Source of the DNA: Hoeflea_A sp965228785
GTDB lineage: Bacteria > Pseudomonadota > Alphaproteobacteria > Rhizobiales > Rhizobiaceae
Reading direction: 5' to 3'
Length of the DNA stretch: 64,000 nt
Assembly: GCA_965228785.1 (NCBI GenBank)
Contig: CBDDIF010000001.1
Span: forward strand, 3,286,001-3,350,000
Below the pieces are notes generated by a model, which searched no databases, had not been told where the DNA came from, and was given only the letters and a program-made list of their open reading frames with translations. Made by a program: the position numbers and the translations under genes. This document shows positions 60,622 to 64,000 of this stretch, piece by piece (position 1 is the first letter of the stretch; each line of letters starts with the position of its first letter).

Positions 60622-61584
60622 TCAGTGATCGGAATGCCCGAGAGGCTTCACGTTTTTTCTGAGAACCGGCGACTTTAAGAAGTCCAGCGCATTGGCTTGC
60701 TCTTCATCAAGGCACTCCGTTTCCAACTGAAGTGTGGACAGATGAAATCCGAAATCATTACGGAGAAGTTCATTTGCCTCTCTAAGTATGCGTGGCGCAG
60801 CAACGGCGTCGCCAGTCACGAGGTGTGCTGAAAACACGTGAATGTTTGAGGTCAGGGTCCATGCGTGCACGTGATGTACATCTTCTACTTCCGGCAGTGC
60901 CTCCAGCTGCGCTATGGCCTGCTTGATGTCTATTCCTTCGGGCGTGCCCTCCATCAGAATACTTATCGCTTCCGCCATTATTCCCCAAGATGCATAGAGC
61001 AGCACAAATCCGAACGCCATGCCGAGGATGGGGTCAATCGCATGAAAGCCTGTGAAGCGTATGACGAGCGCCGCCACAATGATCAATAAACTGCCCACAA
61101 AGGTCTGCACCACATGCCAGAAAGCGCCTTTGATATTAAGATCACCCTTTTGTCCGGAATAGAGCAGTCGCAATGAGATAATTTCTGTGATCAGACCACC
61201 GAATGCAGCGAGCAGCATTGGCGTGGTGGGCAGTTCTATTGGATTTTGCAAACGCATGAAGCCCATTACCAGAACAACCAAAGCCATCGTGCATAGAAAC
61301 GCGCCGTTCAACAGTGCGCCAATGATCTCCGCCCGCAGCGAGCCATAGGTGCGCAGTTCGTCAGCTGGCCGGCGCGCGATCCGCGCTGCGACCAACGCAA
61401 GAACAACACCCCCAACCGCGGAAAATGTGTGAAATGCGTCTGATATGACCGAAACAGATCCAGTATAGAGGCCAATCGTCATCTCGATTACAAAATACAC
61501 ACCGGTCAGCCATCCGGATATCTTCAGTGCCCGAGAGTTCGCACCCATCTTCGCCAAATTATGTCCAGAGTGGTTTGCCATCAT
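60622..61584 (-). CDS. CDF-family cation transporter with altered metal site
   Basis: A 320-residue cation diffusion facilitator with six helices and a C-terminal cytoplasmic domain (ALPEVEDVHHVHAWTLTSNIHVFSAHLVT). In helix 2 the canonical HxxxD is ISDAFHTFSAVGG, so the second aspartate is Ala. In helix 5 it is FWHVVQTFVGS, where the HxxxD aspartate is Thr. Both transport-site aspartates are therefore missing while the histidines remain. Start is ATG 61584 (AAGGG upstream). The CueR-like promoter at 61662 drives it, so copper rather than zinc may be the relevant metal. Confidence 0.88.
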   Translation of the reverse strand: MMANHSGHNLAKMGANSRALKISGWLTGVYFVIEMTIGLYTGSVSVISDAFHTFSAVGGVVLALVAARIARRPADELRTYGSLRAEIIGALLNGAFLCTMALVVLVMGFMRLQNPIELPTTPMLLAAFGGLITEIISLRLLYSGQKGDLNIKGAFWHVVQTFVGSLLIIVAALVIRFTGFHAIDPILGMAFGFVLLYASWGIMAEAISILMEGTPEGIDIKQAIAQLEALPEVEDVHHVHAWTLTSNIHVFSAHLVTGDAVAAPRILREANELLRNDFGFHLSTLQLETECLDEEQANALDFLKSPVLRKNVKPLGHSDH

Positions 61585-61661
61585 TTTAACCCTTGGTGAC
61601 ACTCTCTTTTGAAGCTGGATGGGAACGGGAATGACATTCGCCTTGCAGGCCAGCCTTGTTC

Positions 61662-61692
61662 ATTATGGGCCTTCCTGCAGATGGAACGTCAA
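61662..61692 (-). promoter_or_regulatory. CueR-like promoter of the CDF transporter gene
   Basis: On the minus strand TTGACG (61692-61687) and CATAAT (61667-61662) are 19 bases apart, with TTCC-N7-GGAA in the spacer, identical in spacing to the copA element at 62318. The predicted start point is about 70 bases before the CDF start codon. Confidence 0.7.
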
Positions 61693-62042
61693 TAGATCAA
61701 AGTGCGTTAGTGGCTGTTGTCAGGAAGCTGATTTGACCGAGCGAAGGCATCACTAGAGCCGAGGCTGCTGTTGCTTCAAGTTTGCAGAAACGGGCTTTTT
61801 GTTGTTGAAGTCGCGTCAGAAGCGGTCAGTATCCGCAGTAAATGGTGCCGGGCCGGTCACTCAAACTGTTCGTTCAAAATGGCAGTCGATTTCCGTAAAC
61901 AACAAAGGCCGTCTGCTAACGACCTCTAATTGACCAGGTTCCCGACGGGCAGGACAACGGCGAGGAGCATCGGTTGTTGGACCTGACAAAGGACCAGACT
62001 ATGCCTACCGCACCACAGGGCAACCGTTTGATGAAGTCAGCT

Positions 62043-62241
62043 TTAACTGACGATTGCCGGAAATCCCGCTTCTTCCAGAGCTTTGAAAACTGTAGCGTTT
62101 GAAGCACGAGTGTCGACCGAGACGTTTTTTTGTAACGGGATCGGCCTGTATTTTTGCGTTGCTGTTCAGTCCATGAAGAACGTTGGTGATTGCGTCGGCG
62201 TATCTGCTGCAATTCATGTTAAGTACCATGAATTCAATCAT
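62043..62241 (-). pseudogene. CopZ-like copper chaperone, frameshifted and with Cys-to-Tyr change
   Basis: Starting at ATG 62241 behind a perfect AAGGAGATC site, the frame reads MIEFMVLNMNCSRYADAITN, an HMA domain whose CxxC has become CxxY. After a run of seven A (minus strand; plus 62125-62131) the correct HMA continuation is in another frame: NVSVDTRASNATVFKALEEA then GFPAIVS and a stop at 62043. Removing one A would give an intact 65-residue CopZ. So the gene carries two lesions, or relies on slippage and a non-cysteine ligand. It is divergent from copA. Confidence 0.8.
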
Positions 62242-62317
62242 TTGCTGATCTCCTTCTCGACCAAAACCGGGAATAGCGGTTCCAAGACTTGTAAGGTAAT
62301 GGGCCTGAAACAAAGTC

Positions 62318-62348
62318 TTGACCTTCCCATTGTTGGAAGCCCTATCTA
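62318..62348 (+). promoter_or_regulatory. CueR-type promoter of copA
   Basis: TTGACC (62318-62323) and TATCTA (62343-62348) are separated by 19 bases with the dyad CTTCC-N7-GGAAG, matching CueR operators (ACCTTCC...GGAAGG). The predicted transcript start is about 30 bases before the copA ATG. Confidence 0.85.
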
Positions 62349-62383
62349 CTGCGGTAACTGGCCAATCCGATAGGAGACACAAG

Positions 62384-64000
62384 ATGCCAAACACCGCCGC
62401 CCTCAGGACTGCCCGGTCTATCAGCCTTACGATAGACGGCATGAGTTGCGCCTCATGCGTTGGCCGTGTTGAGCGTGCCATAGGCGCGGTTCCCGAAGTT
62501 GACAGCGTCACCGTGAATCTGGCGACGGAGAAAGCAAATGTTACTTTTCGGGAGAGCACCAACATCGATGCCATCGTCAAGGCCGTTGATAAGGCGGGTT
62601 TTGGAGTCGTCCTCAAGCAATCCAATTTGCGGATCCAAGATATGTCGTGCGCTTCCTGCGTCGGCCGAGTTGAGCGCGTAATACAGAATGTTCCAGGCGT
62701 CGTTGATGCCTCAGTAAACCTTGCGACTCAAAAAGCGCGGGTCACATACTCGGATGGGTCTGTTGATCCAAAGGATATTGCACGTCGTGTTACAGAAGCC
62801 GGCTTCGCTACAGTAGCTCTTGGCACGAAAACAGACCAAGGCAACATCGATGATAAGCGTGTGGTGGAATTCACATTGCTGCGCAGGGACTTGCTTCTGG
62901 CGGCCGTATTGACTCTTCCGGTGTTCGCAATCGAAATGGGCTCTCACTTCGTTCCCGGCGTGCACGAATGGGTCATGGCCAACATCGGCGCCCAGAACAA
63001 TCGTGTGCTTCAGTTCGTGTTGACAACAATGGTATTGTTGGGACCGGGATGGCGTTTCTTTAAAAAAGGTTTCCCGGCCCTGCTGCGCGGTGGGCCGGAT
63101 ATGAACTCGCTCGTGGCAATCGGTACCGGGGCCGCATGGAGTTTTTCTGTGATCGCAACCTTCCTGCCGGCGTTGCTTCCAGAGGGAACACGCAACGTCT
63201 ATTTTGAGGCGGCCGCGGTGATAACAACATTGATCCTGTTGGGTCGCTATCTTGAAGCAAAGGCAAAGGGGCGCACCAGCGAGGCGATCAGGCGATTGGT
63301 CGGTCTGCAGGTCAAGACGGCGCGGGTCTTATGCGATGGTGAAGCCAAGGAAGTTGACCTGAGTGAAGTTATTGTCGGCGATATCGTGCAGGTTCGCCCA
63401 GGTGAGCGCATTCCGGTCGATGGCGAAGTTCTTGAGGGATCATCTTTTGTGGATGAATCGATGATCTCCGGCGAATCTCTTCCGGTGTCCAAAAGCCCGG
63501 GCGATGAAGTTGTTGGCAGCACGATCAACAAGGCCGGAAACTTCATCTTCAAGACAACCCGGGTTGGTGCCGACACGGTGCTGGCTCAGATCATCAAGAT
63601 GGTCGAGGATGCCCAAGGTTCAAAAATGCCGATCCAGCAACTCGTAGACAAGGTCACGGCTATCTTCGTTCCGTTGGTCATGGGCCTGGCGACCTTGACG
63701 GCGCTCGTCTGGTTATTCTTCGGACCAGAACCCGCATTGACTTTCGCGTTGGTGAATGCGGTCGCTGTCTTGATAATTGCCTGCCCCTGCGCCATGGGTC
63801 TGGCCACGCCAACGTCGATTATGGTGGGAACCGGGCGTGCGGCTGAAATGGGAGTCTTGTTCCGAAAGGGAGAAGCGCTCCAGTCGCTTCGCGATGCACG
63901 GGTTGTGGCATTGGACAAAACCGGAACCCTGACGAAAGGCGAGCCCGAGCTGACGGATTTTGAAGTGACCGCTGACGTAGAGGACGACACAGTGCTGGCT
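62384..64000 (+). CDS. copA: Copper-exporting P-type ATPase CopA (truncated by window end)
   Basis: The first 539 codons of a P1B-1 ATPase. Two N-terminal HMA domains each carry the full motif (DGMSCASCVGRVERAI and DMSCASCVGRVERVI). Then come the membrane helices, the actuator SGESLP, the CPC motif in IIACPCAMGLATPTS, and DKTGTLTKGEPE shortly before the window ends. ATG 62384 has TAGGAGACAC upstream. It should pump Cu(I) out of the cytoplasm. Regulation by a CueR-type MerR protein through the 62318 element is likely, but no cueR gene is visible in the window. Confidence 0.93.
   Translation, partial: MPNTAALRTARSISLTIDGMSCASCVGRVERAIGAVPEVDSVTVNLATEKANVTFRESTNIDAIVKAVDKAGFGVVLKQSNLRIQDMSCASCVGRVERVIQNVPGVVDASVNLATQKARVTYSDGSVDPKDIARRVTEAGFATVALGTKTDQGNIDDKRVVEFTLLRRDLLLAAVLTLPVFAIEMGSHFVPGVHEWVMANIGAQNNRVLQFVLTTMVLLGPGWRFFKKGFPALLRGGPDMNSLVAIGTGAAWSFSVIATFLPALLPEGTRNVYFEAAAVITTLILLGRYLEAKAKGRTSEAIRRLVGLQVKTARVLCDGEAKEVDLSEVIVGDIVQVRPGERIPVDGEVLEGSSFVDESMISGESLPVSKSPGDEVVGSTINKAGNFIFKTTRVGADTVLAQIIKMVEDAQGSKMPIQQLVDKVTAIFVPLVMGLATLTALVWLFFGPEPALTFALVNAVAVLIIACPCAMGLATPTSIMVGTGRAAEMGVLFRKGEALQSLRDARVVALDKTGTLTKGEPELTDFEVTADVEDDTVLA

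Noticed and set aside
1..64000. CRISPR arrays, rRNA genes, intact tRNA genes, phage structural genes, replication origins
   Set aside because: None seen on reading both strands; only a partial, degenerate tRNA-like segment is present.

Overview
This is a 64 kb stretch of what looks like an alphaproteobacterial chromosome, probably a marine Rhodobacterales or Hyphomicrobiales relative. That placement is an inference from protein flavour (AztC-like zinc binding protein, BTLCP-type transglutaminase-like peptidases, medium-chain acyl-CoA synthetase cluster); no rRNA or intact tRNA is present to confirm it.

Layout. Bases 1-9,321 look like ordinary core genome: the end of a zinc/manganese ABC importer, a PNPOx-like protein, a secreted beta-propeller, and a fatty acid activation and beta-oxidation operon with a divergent AraC-type regulator. 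A degenerate 3' half of an initiator tRNA lies at 9,740-9,790, a typical scar of an integrated element. Nearly everything after it reads as accessory DNA dominated by metal homeostasis and envelope maintenance, with many non-coding or decayed stretches and one ruined IS1182-type transposase. Inside it sits a compact, GC-richer operon (13,096-17,472) behind a Fur-box-like site: a large di-heme peroxidase-like protein plus a phosphonate-type (PhnD/C/E-like) ABC importer.

Metal genes. Three heavy-metal P-type ATPases are present: a Zn/Cd/Pb type (25,625-27,970), a YHS-containing Cu type (49,989-52,352), and a two-HMA CopA cut off by the window end (62,384-64,000). There are two cation transporters, SCO, PCu(A)C, cupredoxin, CusF-like, TolC-like and multicopper oxidase proteins, a cysteine-tailed ECF sigma factor and one MerR regulator. 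Around them are envelope genes: DsbB and a DsbA-like partner, CcdA, an extra Lgt, three L,D-transpeptidase-type proteins, two BTLCP proteins and a SleB-type hydrolase.

How it fits together. Reading both strands by eye I found eight promoters with the 19-bp -35/-10 spacing and central dyad typical of MerR-family metal regulators. Five have a Cd/Pb/Zn-like dyad (upstream of a methyltransferase/cation transporter operon, SCO, dsbB-dsbA, the ZntA-like ATPase, and a DUF1624 protein). Three have a CueR-like dyad (upstream of lgt, a divergent CDF transporter, and copA). The island therefore looks like one or two metal-responsive regulons joining metal export to thiol redox, lipoprotein and cell-wall upkeep. 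Two further items deserve attention: a CopZ-like gene with a Cys-to-Tyr change and a frameshift next to copA, and a CDF transporter lacking both canonical metal-binding aspartates. GC comparisons here are by eye, not computed.
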